Numbered from the stretch's first letter, positions 17,288 through 27,570 are shown. The stretch is DNA of 64,000 nucleotides from Oxalobacteraceae sp. CFBP 8761 (GCA_014841595.1 JACYUE010000002.1:744001-808000); one strand, 5' to 3'. Made by a program: numbers and translations. The notes: generated by a model from the letters alone, not told the origin.

Positions 17288-18358
17288 ATGACAGACAAAC
17301 TTACCCCCTTGCGCGAACGCATCGATGCGATCGACGCACAAATCCTCCAGCTGTTGAGCGAGCGCGGCCAGGTCGCGCAGGCCGTCGGCCACGTGAAGGC
17401 CGAAACCAACGCGCCCGTGTTTCGCCCCGAGCGCGAAGCCCAGGTGCTGCGCGGCGTGGCCGAGCGCAATCCCGGTCCGCTCAAGAACAGCGACGTCCAG
17501 ACCATCTTCCGCGAGATCATGTCGTCCTGCCGCGCCCTTGAAAAGCGCGTCACGGTCGCGTTTCTCGGTCCCACCGGCACCTTCAGCGAGCAGGCCGTGT
17601 TTCAGCAGTTCGGCACGGCCATCGATGCGCTGCCGTGCGTGTCGATCGATGAAGTGTTTCGCGCCACCGAGGCCGGCACCGCCGACTTTGGCGTGGTTCC
17701 GGTCGAGAATTCGTCCGAGGGCGCCATCAACCGCACCCTCGACCTGCTGCTGGCAACGACCACCATCATCAGCGGTGAAGTCTCGATTGCGGTCCACCAC
17801 AGCCTGATGACCAAGACGGGCACGATGGACGGCGTGACCGTCGTCTGCGCCCATTCGCAGGCGCTGGCACAATGCCAGGTGTGGCTGAACCAGCATTACC
17901 CGAACATCGAGCGCCGCGCGGTGGCCTCGAACGCCGAGGCGGCCGTGCTGGCCAGCCAGGATCCGACAGTCGCCGCAATCGCCAGCGAGATGGCGGGCGA
18001 GCAGTATCGCCTGGGCGTCGTGCAGGCGCACATCCAGGACGATCCGCACAACCGCACGCGCTTTGTCGTGATCGGCCAGTTGCAGACCGGCCGCTCGGGC
18101 AAGGACCGTACCGGCATCGTGCTGGCCGTGCCGAACAAGGCCGGCGCCGTCTACAACCTGCTCGCGCCTCTTGAGAAACACGGCGTGTCGATGACGCGTT
18201 TCGAATCGCGCCCGGCGCGCATCGGCACCTGGGAGTACTACTTCTACGTCGACATCGAGGGCCACGTGCACGACGCCGCCGTTGCGCGCGCGCTCGAGGA
18301 ACTCAAGGACAACGCCGCCTTCTTCAAGGTGCTGGGGTCGTACCCGCAAAGCCTTTAA
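17288..18358 (+). CDS. pheA: Bifunctional chorismate mutase / prephenate dehydratase
   Basis: The 356-residue P-protein makes phenylpyruvate from chorismate. Residues 1-90 are an AroQ chorismate mutase (LRERIDAIDAQILQLLSERG..VGHVKAE..PVFRPEREAQVL). The prephenate dehydratase domain follows: VAFLGPTGTFSEQAV, VPVENSSEGAINRTLDLL and NRTRFVVIG, with the catalytic Thr in the last. A C-terminal ACT domain (TGIVLAVPNKAGAVYNLLAPL, then FESRPARIGTWEYYFYVDIEG) contains the ESRP motif used for phenylalanine feedback inhibition. Length is normal. It is 22 bp from hisC. Confidence 0.96.
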   Translation: MTDKLTPLRERIDAIDAQILQLLSERGQVAQAVGHVKAETNAPVFRPEREAQVLRGVAERNPGPLKNSDVQTIFREIMSSCRALEKRVTVAFLGPTGTFSEQAVFQQFGTAIDALPCVSIDEVFRATEAGTADFGVVPVENSSEGAINRTLDLLLATTTIISGEVSIAVHHSLMTKTGTMDGVTVVCAHSQALAQCQVWLNQHYPNIERRAVASNAEAAVLASQDPTVAAIASEMAGEQYRLGVVQAHIQDDPHNRTRFVVIGQLQTGRSGKDRTGIVLAVPNKAGAVYNLLAPLEKHGVSMTRFESRPARIGTWEYYFYVDIEGHVHDAAVARALEELKDNAAFFKVLGSYPQSL

Positions 18359-18379
18359 ACGATTACAAGAGAGATTTTC

Positions 18380-19483
18380 ATGTCGACATTTGGTCCTGAA
18401 TACATCCGTGCCATCGCCCCATACCAGGCCGGCAAACCGATCGCCGAAGTGGCCCGCGAATATGGTCTCGACGAAGCGAACATCGTCAAGCTGGCGTCGA
18501 ACGAAAACCCGTTCGGCATTCCGGCGTCGAGCCGCGCCGCGATGCTCGAAGCAGCAGCCGACCTGGGTCGCTATCCGGACGCCAACGGTTTCGAGCTGAA
18601 GACCGCGCTGGCCAAGCGCTACGACGTGCCGCTCGAATGGCTCACGCTCGGCAATGGCAGCAACGACATCCTCGAAATCGCGGCGCACGCCTTCGTGCAA
18701 CAAGGCGAAGCGGTCGTGTACTCGCAGTATTCGTTCGCCGTGTATGCGCTGGCCACGCAAGGCGTCGGTGGCCGCGCGATCGTGGTGCCGGCCGTCGACT
18801 ATGGTCACGACCTCGATGCGATGGCGGCTGCCATCGATGCCGATACGCGCCTGGTGTATGTCGCCAACCCGAACAACCCGACCGGCACGTTCATCCCGGC
18901 CGCGCAGATCGAAGCGTTCCTGCAAAAAGTGCCGGCGCGCGTGATCGTCGTGCTGGACGAAGCGTACAACGAGTACCTGGCGCCCGAGCACCAGTTCGAG
19001 TCGAGCGCCTGGGTGCGCAAATACCCGAACCTGATCGTGTCGCGCACGTTCTCGAAGGCCTATGGCCTGGCTGGCCTGCGCGTGGGCTTTGCCATTGCGC
19101 AGCCCGCCGTCACCGATCTGATGAACCGCATCCGCCAGCCGTTCAACGTGAATTCGCTGGCGCAGGCCGCTGCGGTCGCGGCGCTGAACGACACGCCGTT
19201 CCTGGACCAGGGCGCGCGTAACAATGCCGACGGCTATCGCCAGATGATCGCCGCGTTCGAAGAACTGGGGCTCGAGTACGTGCCGTCGTTCGGCAACTTC
19301 GTGCTGGTGCGGGTCGGCGACGACGATGGCGCCGGTGCGCGCGTGAACGTGGCGCTGCTCAAGCAGGGCGTGATCGTGCGCCCGGTCGGCAACTATGGCC
19401 TGCCGCAGTGGCTGCGCATCTCGATCGGCCTGCCGCAGGAGAACGCGGCCTTCATCGAGGCGTTGAAGAAGGCGCTCGGCTGA
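18380..19483 (+). CDS. hisC: Histidinol-phosphate aminotransferase (HisC; likely also aromatic aminotransferase)
   Basis: The 367-residue product is a class I/II PLP aminotransferase. KLASNENPFGIPASSRAA is the HisC N-terminus, YVANPNNPTGTF and VVLDEAYNEYLAP bind the cofactor, and SRTFSKAYGLAGLRVGFAI holds the PLP Lys. Placed between pheA and tyrA, this copy probably supplies aromatic amino acid transamination as well as, or instead of, histidine synthesis; that is inference from context. The stop codon is directly followed by the tyrA start with no gap, so translation is coupled. A GAGAG ribosome-binding site lies 8 bp before the ATG. Confidence 0.93.
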   Translation: MSTFGPEYIRAIAPYQAGKPIAEVAREYGLDEANIVKLASNENPFGIPASSRAAMLEAAADLGRYPDANGFELKTALAKRYDVPLEWLTLGNGSNDILEIAAHAFVQQGEAVVYSQYSFAVYALATQGVGGRAIVVPAVDYGHDLDAMAAAIDADTRLVYVANPNNPTGTFIPAAQIEAFLQKVPARVIVVLDEAYNEYLAPEHQFESSAWVRKYPNLIVSRTFSKAYGLAGLRVGFAIAQPAVTDLMNRIRQPFNVNSLAQAAAVAALNDTPFLDQGARNNADGYRQMIAAFEELGLEYVPSFGNFVLVRVGDDDGAGARVNVALLKQGVIVRPVGNYGLPQWLRISIGLPQENAAFIEALKKALG

Positions 19484-20398
19484 ATGCTGGACAAGATCGT
19501 TATCGTCGGCGTCGGCCTGATCGGCGGGTCGTTCGCGCTGGCGCTCAAGCGCGCCGGGCAGGTGCGGGAAGTGGTTGGCATCGGCCGCCATCCCGAGGCA
19601 CTGGCCCGGGCACTGGCCCTTGGCATCATCGACCGGGTCTGTGACGACTACGCCGATGCGTTGAACGGCGCCGATCTGGTCATGCTGGCCGCGCCGGTGG
19701 CGCAGACGGGGCCGATCCTGGCCGCGCTGCTGCCGCACCTGGCGCCCGGCACGGTCATCACCGATGCCGGCAGCACCAAGTGCGACGTGGTTGCAGCAGC
19801 CCGCGCGGTACTCGGCGAGCGCGTGCACCAGTTCGTGCCCGGCCACCCGATCGCCGGCAGCGAAGCGAATGGCCCCGATGCCGCACTGGCCGGCCTGTAC
19901 CAGGGCAAGAAGGCCGTGCTCACGCCATTGCCCGAGAACGCAGCAAGCGACGTCGAACGTGTCGCCGCCGCCTGGCGCGCCTGCGGCGCCGTGATCCACC
20001 AGTTGACGCTCCAAGACCACGACCGCGTGTTCGCTGCCGTCAGCCATCTGCCGCATCTGCTGGCCTACGCGCTGGTGGATGACCTCGCCGGCAAGCCGCA
20101 CGCCGACATGCTGTTCCAGTACGCCGCCAGCGGCTTTCGCGACTTCACGCGCATCGCCGGTTCGTCGCCCGAAATGTGGCGCGACATCAGCCTGGCCAAC
20201 CAGGCTGCGCTGCTGACCGAGCTGGATGCCTATCTGGCACAATTGACGACGATGCGGACCATGCTGGCTGCTGGCGACGGGGCCGGATTGCACGATATTT
20301 ATGCGAACGCGCAGCGCGCCCGCCACGAGTGGCAGATCGCCATCGAAGCTGGCCACGGGCAAAATGCGCTGCGCGCGCCTCTTCAGGAAAACACATGA
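19484..20398 (+). CDS. tyrA: Prephenate dehydrogenase
   Basis: The 304-residue product oxidises and decarboxylates prephenate to 4-hydroxyphenylpyruvate for tyrosine. The NAD-binding fold starts at residue 5 ([18 protein letters not shown]), and the active-site His is in [18 protein letters not shown], the prephenate dehydrogenase signature. It is the stand-alone short form without a chorismate mutase or ACT domain. Its ATG abuts the hisC stop, and its own stop overlaps the aroA start (ATGA), so all three are translationally coupled. Confidence 0.95.
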   Translation: MLDKIVIVGVGLIGGSFALALKRAGQVREVVGIGRHPEALARALALGIIDRVCDDYADALNGADLVMLAAPVAQTGPILAALLPHLAPGTVITDAGSTKCDVVAAARAVLGERVHQFVPGHPIAGSEANGPDAALAGLYQGKKAVLTPLPENAASDVERVAAAWRACGAVIHQLTLQDHDRVFAAVSHLPHLLAYALVDDLAGKPHADMLFQYAASGFRDFTRIAGSSPEMWRDISLANQAALLTELDAYLAQLTTMRTMLAAGDGAGLHDIYANAQRARHEWQIAIEAGHGQNALRAPLQENT

Positions 20399-21726
20399 CG
20401 CAGCAAAAACACTATCCGCAGCATATCGACCTCGAACCCGTGCTGCACGCGGCGGGCACGGTGCGGCTGCCGGGTTCCAAAAGCATCTCGAACCGCACGC
20501 TGCTACTGGCCGCGCTGGCCGAGGGCACGACCACGATCCACGACATGCTGGCGTCGGACGACACGATGGTCATGCTGGGCGCACTGCGCTCGCTGGGCAT
20601 CCGCTGGGATGAAGTCGACGAGCGCACGGTCATCGTGCATGGCAACGGCGGCGTGCTGCCCGAGCCTGCGGCCGATCTGTTCATGGGCAATGCCGGCACC
20701 GCGATCCGGCCGCTGACCGCGGCGCTGGCCGTCATCGGCGGCGACTACACGCTGCACGGTGTCTCGCGCATGCACGAACGCCCGATCGGCGACCTGGTCG
20801 ACGCACTGAACGCCGTCGGCGCGCAGATCGAGTACACGGGCGAGCAGGGCTTTCCGCCGCTGCGCATCCGTCGCGGCCACATCACGGCCAACCGCATGGC
20901 GGTGCGCGGCAATGTATCCAGCCAGTTCCTGACCGCGTTGCTGATGGCCGCGCCGCTGATGGCCACGACGCATCCGGTGTCCATCGATGTCGTCGGCGAG
21001 CTGATTTCCAAGCCGTACATCGAGATCACGCTGAACCTGATGCGCCGCTTCGGCGTCGAGGTCGAGCAAAATGGCTGGGCCTCGTTCACCGTGCAGCCGG
21101 GCCAGCGCTATCAAAGCCCGGGCACGATTCACGTCGAAGGCGATGCGTCGTCGGCGTCGTACTTCCTGGCCGCCGGCGCGATTGCGGGCGGGCCGGTGCG
21201 CGTCGAAGGCGTGGGTGAACACAGCATCCAGGGCGACGTGCGCTTTGCCGATGCGCTCGAACGCATGGGCGCCATTGTCACGCGGGGCGAGAACTGGATC
21301 GAGGTGCAATCGAATGGCGTGCTGAAAGCCATCGACGCCGACTTCAACCATATCCCGGATGCAGCGATGACGATCGCGGTGGCGGCGTTGTACGCCGACG
21401 GCCCGAGCACGCTGCGCAATATCGCCAGCTGGCGCGTGAAGGAAACCGATCGCCTGAGCGCGATGGCGACCGAATTGCGCAAGGTCGGCGCCGAGGTGGA
21501 GGAGGGGCCTGACTACATCCGCATCACGCCGCCGGACGAACTCAAGCCCGCCACGATCGATACCTACGACGACCACCGGATGGCGATGTGCTTCTCGCTG
21601 GCGTCGCTGGACGGCAAGGCGCGGCGCGGCAATGCCATGCGGATCAACGATCCGAAGTGCGTCGCCAAGACCTTCCCCGACTATTTCGAAGCGTTTGCGG
21701 GCATTGCGCGCAACGAGCTGTTTTAA
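20395..21726 (+). CDS. aroA: 3-phosphoshikimate 1-carboxyvinyltransferase (EPSP synthase)
   Basis: The 443-residue product joins shikimate-3-phosphate and [20 protein letters not shown] (PEP/shikimate binding) and [17 protein letters not shown] identify a class I, glyphosate-sensitive type: Gly, Thr and Pro of the NAGTAxRP motif are unchanged. [22 protein letters not shown] and the closing [16 protein letters not shown] complete the two-domain fold. The ATG at 20395 overlaps the tyrA stop; a longer in-frame start at 20176 would lie deep inside tyrA and is rejected. Confidence 0.96.
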   Translation: MTQQKHYPQHIDLEPVLHAAGTVRLPGSKSISNRTLLLAALAEGTTTIHDMLASDDTMVMLGALRSLGIRWDEVDERTVIVHGNGGVLPEPAADLFMGNAGTAIRPLTAALAVIGGDYTLHGVSRMHERPIGDLVDALNAVGAQIEYTGEQGFPPLRIRRGHITANRMAVRGNVSSQFLTALLMAAPLMATTHPVSIDVVGELISKPYIEITLNLMRRFGVEVEQNGWASFTVQPGQRYQSPGTIHVEGDASSASYFLAAGAIAGGPVRVEGVGEHSIQGDVRFADALERMGAIVTRGENWIEVQSNGVLKAIDADFNHIPDAAMTIAVAALYADGPSTLRNIASWRVKETDRLSAMATELRKVGAEVEEGPDYIRITPPDELKPATIDTYDDHRMAMCFSLASLDGKARRGNAMRINDPKCVAKTFPDYFEAFAGIARNELF

Positions 21727-21744
21727 TTGACCCGCCCCGAGCCC

Positions 21745-22407
21745 ATGCCTAATTCAAACGTACCAGTCATCACCATCGACGGCCCGACCGCTTCCGGCAA
21801 GGGTACCGTGGCCAGCCGCATTGCCGACCGCCTGGGTTTTCACCTGCTCGATTCAGGCGCGCTGTATCGCCTGACGGCGCTGCAGGCACTGCGCGGCGCG
21901 CTGCCGCTGTCGGACGAAGCGGGTATCGCGAAGCTGGCCCAGCAGCTGCCGGCGCGCTTCCGGGATGACGTGATCTACCTGGCGGATGAGGATGTAAGCC
22001 ACGCGATCCGCGCGGAAGAGGTGGGCAATATGGCGTCGAAGATCGCCGCCTTGCCGAGCGTGCGCCAGGCGCTGTTTGACCTGCAACTGGGCTTTCGCCA
22101 GGCGCCGGGACTGGTGGCCGACGGGCGCGATATGGGCACGGTGATCTTTCCCACCGCCAAGCTCAAAGTGTTCCTCACCGCAAGTGCTGAGGCACGCGCG
22201 CAACGCCGGTATAAGCAATTGATTGACAAAGGCTTTTCTGCTAATATGAACGACCTGCTTGCAGATTTACGGGCTAGAGACGAACGCGACACTGGTCGTG
22301 CAGTCGCTCCCCTGGTCGCAGCGGCTGATGCGCATATCCTGGATACCTCTGCGATGGGGGTCGACCAGGCGGTCGAGCAAGTCCTGGCCTGGTATGCGCA
22401 GAAATAA
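21745..22407 (+). CDS. cmk: Cytidylate kinase
   Basis: The 220-residue product phosphorylates CMP/dCMP with ATP. The P-loop [20 protein letters not shown] is at residues about 10-28, [14 protein letters not shown] binds CMP and [13 protein letters not shown] is the Cmk signature. The ATG at 21745 is preferred; a TTG six codons upstream directly abuts the aroA stop and cannot be ruled out. The order aroA-cmk-rpsA is widely conserved. A 341-bp non-coding gap separates it from rpsA. Confidence 0.95.
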   Translation: MPNSNVPVITIDGPTASGKGTVASRIADRLGFHLLDSGALYRLTALQALRGALPLSDEAGIAKLAQQLPARFRDDVIYLADEDVSHAIRAEEVGNMASKIAALPSVRQALFDLQLGFRQAPGLVADGRDMGTVIFPTAKLKVFLTASAEARAQRRYKQLIDKGFSANMNDLLADLRARDERDTGRAVAPLVAAADAHILDTSAMGVDQAVEQVLAWYAQK

Positions 22408-22748
22408 GACTTTGAATGACGTGGTGGCGGTGGTGTCAACCGGTTGTAGTTTGAACCGTTAGGCAGCAGCGCCTGAACGTCATTCCCGCGCAGGCGGGAA
22501 TCCCGGTTCGATGCGTCACCATTGGCTTGAGTCATCGCCATGGTGGTTTGCAAGTAAATCTGGATCCCCACTTGGGTGGGGACGGTGGTCTCCCGGTTGG
22601 CATCTTCGTTGTTGAAGATGGCAGTCGAAGACCTTGTCCTTTGGTGCTTGCGACAGCATATTGGCCATCGCAAGCGTGTTTTAACCTAACCCAGTTCAGT
22701 CCGCACTATCGTCGGTCTGCTGGCTCACATGAAATAACCAACTTTTTT
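22408..22748. repeat. cmk-rpsA intergenic region with a REPIN-like inverted pair of palindromes
   Basis: No gene is seen. At 22479-22504 lies GTCATTCCCGCGCAGGCGGG and onward, a palindrome with ATTCCCGC/GCGGGAAT arms; at 22562-22585 lies the related palindrome GGATCCCCACTTGGGTGGGG in the opposite orientation. Two REP-type palindromes facing each other about 80 bp apart are the layout of a REPIN or small palindromic mobile element. A further hairpin (CATCTTC/GAAGATG, 22601-22620) follows. The rpsA promoter and leader must lie to the right of these. I cannot count copies elsewhere in the genome. Confidence 0.65.
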
Positions 22749-24455
22749 ATGTCTACTGCAACTACCCAAGATACTGGTATGGAAAGCTTTGCCGCCCTCT
22801 TCGAGGAATCGCTGTCGCGTCAAGACATGCGTTCGGGCGAAGTCATTTCGGCTGAAGTCGTGCGTCTGGATCACAACTTCGTGATCGTCAACGCAGGCCT
22901 GAAGTCGGAAGCGTTCATTCCAATCGAAGAATTCAAGAATGACCAGGGCGAACTGGAAGTCGCAGTAGGCGACTTCGTTTCCGTGGCCATCGAGTCGCTG
23001 GAAAACGGCTTTGGCGACACCATCCTGTCGCGCGACAAGGCCAAGCGTCTGGCTTCGTGGCTGGCGCTGGAAAAAGCAATGGAATCGGGCGAAATCGTCA
23101 CCGGTACCGTCAATGGCAAAGTCAAGGGCGGCCTGACCGTTCTGACCAACGGCATCCGCGCGTTCCTGCCGGGTTCGCTGGTTGACACCCGTCCAGTCAA
23201 GGACACGACCCCATTCGAAGGCAAGACCCTCGAATTCAAGGTCATCAAGCTGGACCGCAAGCGTAACAACGTCGTGCTGTCGCGCCGCGCTGTCATCGAA
23301 GCTTCGATGGGCGAAGAGCGTCAGAAGCTGATGGAAACGCTGAAAGAAGGTACCGTGGTTACCGGTATCGTCAAGAACATCACCGACTATGGCGCATTCG
23401 TCGACCTGGGCGGCATCGATGGTCTGCTGCACATCACCGACCTGGCATGGCGTCGTGTGCGTCACCCGTCCGAAGTCCTGTCGGTTGGCCAAGAGATCAC
23501 CGCCAAGGTCCTCAAGTACGATCAAGAGAAGAACCGCGTCTCGCTGGGCGTCAAGCAGCTGGGCGACGATCCATGGACCGGTCTGTCGCGTCGTTACCCA
23601 CAGAGCACCCGCCTGTTCGGTAAAGTCACGAACCTCACCGACTACGGCGCGTTCGTCGAAGTCGAGCAGGGTATCGAAGGTCTGGTCCACGTGTCCGAAA
23701 TGGACTGGACCAACAAGAACGTGGCACCAAACAAAGTTGTCCAGCTGGGCGACGAAGTGGAAGTCATGGTTCTGGAGATCGACGAAGAGCGCCGCCGTAT
23801 TTCGCTGGGCATGAAGCAGTGCAAAGCAAATCCATGGGACGACTTCGGCATGACCCACAAGAAGGGCGACAAGGTCAAGGGTTCGATCAAGTCGATCACC
23901 GACTTCGGCGTGTTCATCGGCCTGCCAGGCAACATCGATGGTCTGGTGCACCTGTCGGACCTGTCGTGGACCGAAGCCGGCGAAGAAGCTGTGCGTCGCT
24001 TCAAGAAAGGCGACGAACTGGAAGCCGTGGTTCTGGCCATCGACGTCGAGCGCGAGCGTGTTTCGCTGGGCGTGAAGCAACTGGAAGGCGATCCGTTCAA
24101 CACCTACTCGTCGATGAACGACAAGGGTTCGCTGGTCACCGGCACCGTGAAATCGGTTGAGCCGAAAGGCGCCGTGATCTCGCTGAGCGAAGAAGTCGAA
24201 GGCTACCTGCGCGCTTCGGAAATCTCGCGTGACCGCGTTGAAGATGCTGGCACCCACCTGAAAGTCGGCGACACCGTCGAAGCTCTGGTGATCAACATCG
24301 ATCGCAAGGCTCGCAGCATCCAGCTGTCGATCAAGGCGAAAGACAATGTCGATACGCAAGAAGCCATGAGCAAGCTGTCGAACGACAACAGCGCTGCTTC
24401 GGGCACGACCAGCCTGGGCGCACTGCTCAAGGCCAAGTTCGACAACAAGAACTAA
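22749..24455 (+). CDS. rpsA: 30S ribosomal protein S1
   Basis: The 568-residue product carries six S1 (OB-fold) repeats. Repeats 1-2 bind the ribosome and repeats 3-6 ([74 protein letters not shown]) bind mRNA, allowing initiation on weak Shine-Dalgarno leaders. [22 protein letters not shown] is the usual S1 start, so 22749 is chosen over an in-frame ATG at 22527 in the repeat region. The ATG is preceded by a T-run (ACTTTTTT) rather than a GGAGG, as is common for S1 genes, which autoregulate translation. Followed by ihfB. Confidence 0.97.
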   Translation: MSTATTQDTGMESFAALFEESLSRQDMRSGEVISAEVVRLDHNFVIVNAGLKSEAFIPIEEFKNDQGELEVAVGDFVSVAIESLENGFGDTILSRDKAKRLASWLALEKAMESGEIVTGTVNGKVKGGLTVLTNGIRAFLPGSLVDTRPVKDTTPFEGKTLEFKVIKLDRKRNNVVLSRRAVIEASMGEERQKLMETLKEGTVVTGIVKNITDYGAFVDLGGIDGLLHITDLAWRRVRHPSEVLSVGQEITAKVLKYDQEKNRVSLGVKQLGDDPWTGLSRRYPQSTRLFGKVTNLTDYGAFVEVEQGIEGLVHVSEMDWTNKNVAPNKVVQLGDEVEVMVLEIDEERRRISLGMKQCKANPWDDFGMTHKKGDKVKGSIKSITDFGVFIGLPGNIDGLVHLSDLSWTEAGEEAVRRFKKGDELEAVVLAIDVERERVSLGVKQLEGDPFNTYSSMNDKGSLVTGTVKSVEPKGAVISLSEEVEGYLRASEISRDRVEDAGTHLKVGDTVEALVINIDRKARSIQLSIKAKDNVDTQEAMSKLSNDNSAASGTTSLGALLKAKFDNKN

Positions 24456-24481
24456 TCAGGTAAGCCCTGAGGAGCTTGCAG

Positions 24482-24787
24482 ATGACCAAATCCGAGCTGA
24501 TCAACCGACTGGCTGAGCGTTATTCTCAGCTGGTGGCAAAGGATGCGGAATTTGCTGTCAAGACCATCCTCGATGCGATGACCAACGCCCTGGCGACTGG
24601 GCAACGCATCGAGATCCGTGGTTTCGGCAGTTTCTCGCTGAACAGCCGTCCACCGCGCATCGGTCGCAATCCGAAGTCCGGCGACAAGGTGATGGTGCCC
24701 GAAAAACGGGTGCCGCACTTCAAGCCGGGCAAGCAGTTGCGCGAGCAGGTGGACGCGATGGTCGGGCAACCGATCATCAACGATTGA
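24482..24787 (+). CDS. ihfB: Integration host factor subunit beta
   Basis: The 101-residue product is one half of the IHF heterodimer, which bends DNA by about 160 degrees at WATCAANNNNTTR sites. [17 protein letters not shown] and [25 protein letters not shown] (the HU/IHF DNA-binding arm) with the intercalating Pro in the RNPKSG loop identify it. Start ATG at 24482 has a GAGGAG site 8 bp upstream; a TTG two codons earlier is unlikely. It follows rpsA by 26 bp, the conserved order, and ends at a strong terminator. Confidence 0.96.
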   Translation: MTKSELINRLAERYSQLVAKDAEFAVKTILDAMTNALATGQRIEIRGFGSFSLNSRPPRIGRNPKSGDKVMVPEKRVPHFKPGKQLREQVDAMVGQPIIND

Positions 24788-24808
24788 GTCAGTGCTGGCA
24801 CCAAGAAA

Positions 24809-24836
24809 CGGCATCCGCGAGGGTGCCGTTTTTTTT
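24809..24836 (+). terminator. Intrinsic terminator after ihfB
   Basis: CGGCATCC / GGGTGCCG hairpin with GCGA tetraloop followed by eight T residues, 21 bp past the ihfB stop. It ends the serC-to-ihfB run. Confidence 0.92.
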
Positions 24837-24940
24837 GGCCTGTCGGGTCAGCCAATGGCCCAACGCCGCACGCTATTTTGAAATATGATGGCGGATATGC
24901 GACACTTCGCCCTTACACCATTGTCTAGCGGAACCTGTTG

Positions 24941-25264
24941 ATGAAATTCGTCTCGACCATCGTCGGATTTGTCCTGTTCATCCTGTTTTTCGGCTTCGCG
25001 CTGAAGAACACGAAAGAGGTCGACCTGCATTTTTTCCTCGACTATGAATTGCGCGGCCCCCTCGTGCTGATGCTGCTGGCGTTTTTTGTTGCCGGCGCCG
25101 CCTTCGGCATCCTGGCCCTGGCGCCGACCGTGTTCCGTCAGCGCCGCGAAAAATGGCAGCACAAGTACACCATCCAGGCTCTGCAAAGCGCCGCTGGTAC
25201 CGGTGTGGTCGCCACCACGCCACCGCCGCCGGATGCCGTTCCACCGGTTGCACCCCGCCACTAA
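24941..25264 (+). CDS. lapA: Lipopolysaccharide assembly protein A domain protein (LapA/YciS)
   Basis: The 107-residue product has two membrane helices (VSTIVGFVLFILFFGFALKN and PLVLMLLAFFVAGAAFGILAL), flanking the conserved NTKEVDLHFFLDYELRGPLVL loop typical of LapA (DUF1049). It partners LapB at the inner membrane to control LpxC turnover by FtsH, setting LPS synthesis. A Pro-rich tail (PPPPDAVPPVAP) is species-specific. The ATG at 24941 follows a TTG that would add one Met; GCGGAACC is a weak ribosome site. lapB follows 12 bp later. Confidence 0.92.
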   Translation: MKFVSTIVGFVLFILFFGFALKNTKEVDLHFFLDYELRGPLVLMLLAFFVAGAAFGILALAPTVFRQRREKWQHKYTIQALQSAAGTGVVATTPPPPDAVPPVAPRH

Positions 25265-25276
25265 CAACAGAACACC

Positions 25277-26452
25277 ATGGATTTCGAACTCTGGATGCTG
25301 CTTGGCATCCCCTTCTTCTTTGGCCTGGGCTGGCTCGCTGCCCGGGTCGACATCAACGAGGTGGTCTCCGAGTCGCGCACGCTGCCGCGCGGCTACTTCA
25401 AGGGCCTGAACCACCTGCTCAACGACCAGCCCGACAAGGCGATCGATTCGTTCATCGAGATCGTCAAGCTCGACCCTGAATCGAGCGACATGCACTTCGC
25501 GCTGGGCAATCTGTTTCGCCGCCGCGGCGAGACCGAGCGCGCCATCCGCGTGCACCAGAACCTGCTGGCGCGTCCCGACTTGCCGAGCGAAGAGAAAGCG
25601 CATGCGCAGTACGAGCTGGGCATCGACTACCTGAAAGCCGGTCTGCTGGATCGCGCCGAGGAATCGTTCAATGGCCTGGCCGACACGCCGTATGCGGTGC
25701 AGGCGCGCCGCTCGCTGCTGGAAATCTACCAGCGCGAAAAGGAATGGAAGCGCGCCATCGAGGCGGCCGAAGACTTGCAGGCGTCCGGCGCCGGCGCACG
25801 CCAGATCGAGATCGCCCAGTTCTATTGCGAACTGGCAGCCGACGCGCTGGTGCACATGGCACCGAGCGACGCGATGCTGCTGCTGGACAAGGCGCTGGAA
25901 GCGAATCGCCACAGCGTGCGCGCGACCATCCTGCGCGGCGACGCGCTGCTGGCCCAGGGCGACGTCGAAGAAGCCCTGAAGACCTGGCGCCGCGTGGAGC
26001 AGCAAAGCGTGCCACACGTGGCCCTGGTGGCCGCGCGCCTGATGGATGGCTACCGCAAGGTGGGCCGCCCGCAAGAGGGCGTGAATCTGCTGCGCTCGTA
26101 CCTGGCCGAAGCCTCGTCGATCGACCTGATCGAAGTCGTGTTCAAGGCCGTGATCGAGCTCGATGGCGTCGAAGCGGCCAAGGGCCTGGTGGTGGAAGAG
26201 CTGCGCCGCAATCCGACGCTCCTTGGCCTGGACAAATTGCTTGAAGCGCGCCTGATGGATGCACCTGCCCATGTCTGGGAAGAGCTGTCGATGGTCAAGA
26301 ACCTGGTGCAGCGCTACACGCAGAAGCTGGCGCGCTATCAGTGCAGCCACTGCGGTTTCAAGGCGCGCCAGTTCTACTGGCAATGCCCGGGCTGCAACCG
26401 CTGGGATTCGTATCCGCCACGCCGCACCGAAGAACTCAATGTGATGAACTGA
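25277..26452 (+). CDS. lapB: Lipopolysaccharide assembly protein B (LapB/YciM)
   Basis: The 391-residue product has an N-terminal membrane anchor (LWMLLGIPFFFGLGWLAARVD), about nine TPR repeats (e.g. YFKGLNHLLNDQPDKAIDSF) and a C-terminal rubredoxin-like zinc ribbon, YQCSHCGFKARQFYWQCPGC, whose two CxxC pairs are intact. LapB adapts FtsH to degrade LpxC and links LPS synthesis to export. Length matches E. coli LapB (389). The next gene begins 21 bp downstream. Confidence 0.95.
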   Translation: MDFELWMLLGIPFFFGLGWLAARVDINEVVSESRTLPRGYFKGLNHLLNDQPDKAIDSFIEIVKLDPESSDMHFALGNLFRRRGETERAIRVHQNLLARPDLPSEEKAHAQYELGIDYLKAGLLDRAEESFNGLADTPYAVQARRSLLEIYQREKEWKRAIEAAEDLQASGAGARQIEIAQFYCELAADALVHMAPSDAMLLLDKALEANRHSVRATILRGDALLAQGDVEEALKTWRRVEQQSVPHVALVAARLMDGYRKVGRPQEGVNLLRSYLAEASSIDLIEVVFKAVIELDGVEAAKGLVVEELRRNPTLLGLDKLLEARLMDAPAHVWEELSMVKNLVQRYTQKLARYQCSHCGFKARQFYWQCPGCNRWDSYPPRRTEELNVMN

Positions 26453-26472
26453 CCGTTCATCGAACGATCTCA

Positions 26473-27459
26473 ATGACAAGCGCTATGCCCATGACCCCGA
26501 GCCGCCTGCTGGTGGCCGACGACTACCGCCAGCAGGCGGCCCCTGAACTGTCCGCCGTGCGCCTGCTGGTGGTGGGCGACGTGATGCTCGACCGCTACTG
26601 GTTCGGCGACGTCTCGCGCATCTCCCCGGAAGCGCCGGTGCCCGTCGTGCGCATCGAGCGGCGCGAGGAGCGCCTGGGCGGCGCTGCCAACGTGGCGCGC
26701 AATGCCGCCGCCCTGGGCACCTACACGGGCCTGCTGGGCGTGGTGGGGGCCGATGAGGCGGGCGATGAAGTCGAGCGCCTGCTGCAGGGCGCGGGCATCC
26801 ACAGCTACCTCAAGCGCGACGACGCCATCTCGACCATCATCAAGCTGCGCGTCATCGGCCGCCAGCAGCAGATGGTGCGCATCGATTTCGAGGACGCGCC
26901 CACCGAGACCGTGCTGCGCGATAAGCTCAGCCAGTTCAAGGCGCTGCTGCCCGATTACGACGTGATCATCCTGTCCGATTACAACAAGGGCGCGCTGGTC
27001 AATGTCGCCGAGATGATTGCCTTGGCGCGCGCCGCCGGCAAGATCGTGCTGGTGGACCCGAAAGGCGACGACTTCACGCCGTACAAGGGCGCGAGCATCC
27101 TGACGCCCAACCGCGCCGAACTGCAGCGCGTCGTCGGTGGCTGGAAGAGCGAGACGCAGTTGCTCGAAAAAGCGCAGGCACTGCGCGTGGAACTGGGCCT
27201 GGATGCGCTGCTGCTGACACGCTCCGAAGAAGGCATGAGCCTGTTCACGGCCGATGACGTGCTGCACGTAAACGCCGACGCGCGCGAAGTGTTCGATGTG
27301 TCGGGCGCCGGTGACACGGTGATCGCGACGCTGGCCACGATGCTGGGCACGGGCGCGCCGCTGGGCGAAGCGCTGGTGACGGCCAACCGCGCCGGCGGCA
27401 TCGTCGTCGGCAAGCTGGGCACGGCCACCGTGACCCGCGACGAGCTGTTTCCGGGTTAA
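26473..27459 (+). CDS. hldA: D-glycero-beta-D-manno-heptose-7-phosphate kinase (HldA/RfaE1)
   Basis: The 328-residue product is a PfkB-family sugar kinase making heptose 1,7-bisphosphate for the LPS inner core. RLLVVGDVMLDRYWFGDVSRISPEAPVP is the RfaE N-terminus, GGAANVARNAAALG binds sugar, and DVSGAGDTVIATLA holds the catalytic Asp and anion hole. It lacks the C-terminal nucleotidyltransferase of bifunctional HldE, so a separate HldC is needed elsewhere. A start at 26473 avoids an overlap with lapB; ATG codons at 26485 and 26491 are alternatives. In relatives hldD often follows; here comEA does. Confidence 0.93.
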   Translation: MTSAMPMTPSRLLVADDYRQQAAPELSAVRLLVVGDVMLDRYWFGDVSRISPEAPVPVVRIERREERLGGAANVARNAAALGTYTGLLGVVGADEAGDEVERLLQGAGIHSYLKRDDAISTIIKLRVIGRQQQMVRIDFEDAPTETVLRDKLSQFKALLPDYDVIILSDYNKGALVNVAEMIALARAAGKIVLVDPKGDDFTPYKGASILTPNRAELQRVVGGWKSETQLLEKAQALRVELGLDALLLTRSEEGMSLFTADDVLHVNADAREVFDVSGAGDTVIATLATMLGTGAPLGEALVTANRAGGIVVGKLGTATVTRDELFPG

Positions 27460-27570
27460 GTCGCGCCTGATCTGCCTCAAGCCCGGCCCGTCAACGACGC
27501 GCCGGGCGATCCGTTAGGAGTCCGATGGGCGGCGTCGCCGTCCAGCGTCTTCAACCAACGGAGAAATTCA

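Noticed and set aside
16901..20362. A 1153-codon open frame antisense to serC-pheA-hisC-tyrA
   Set aside because: Sense frames encode four complete, recognisable enzymes. Long antisense frames are common in GC-rich genes whose third positions avoid stops. The translated sequence is Arg/Gln/His/Val-rich without a fold.
20176..20394. Long N-terminal extension of aroA into tyrA
   Set aside because: EPSP synthase homology begins at the ATG at 20395, which overlaps the tyrA stop as usual in this operon.
22527..22748. 74-codon N-terminal extension of rpsA
   Set aside because: It reads through the palindromic repeats, and S1 starts with [16 protein letters not shown] sequence just past 22749.
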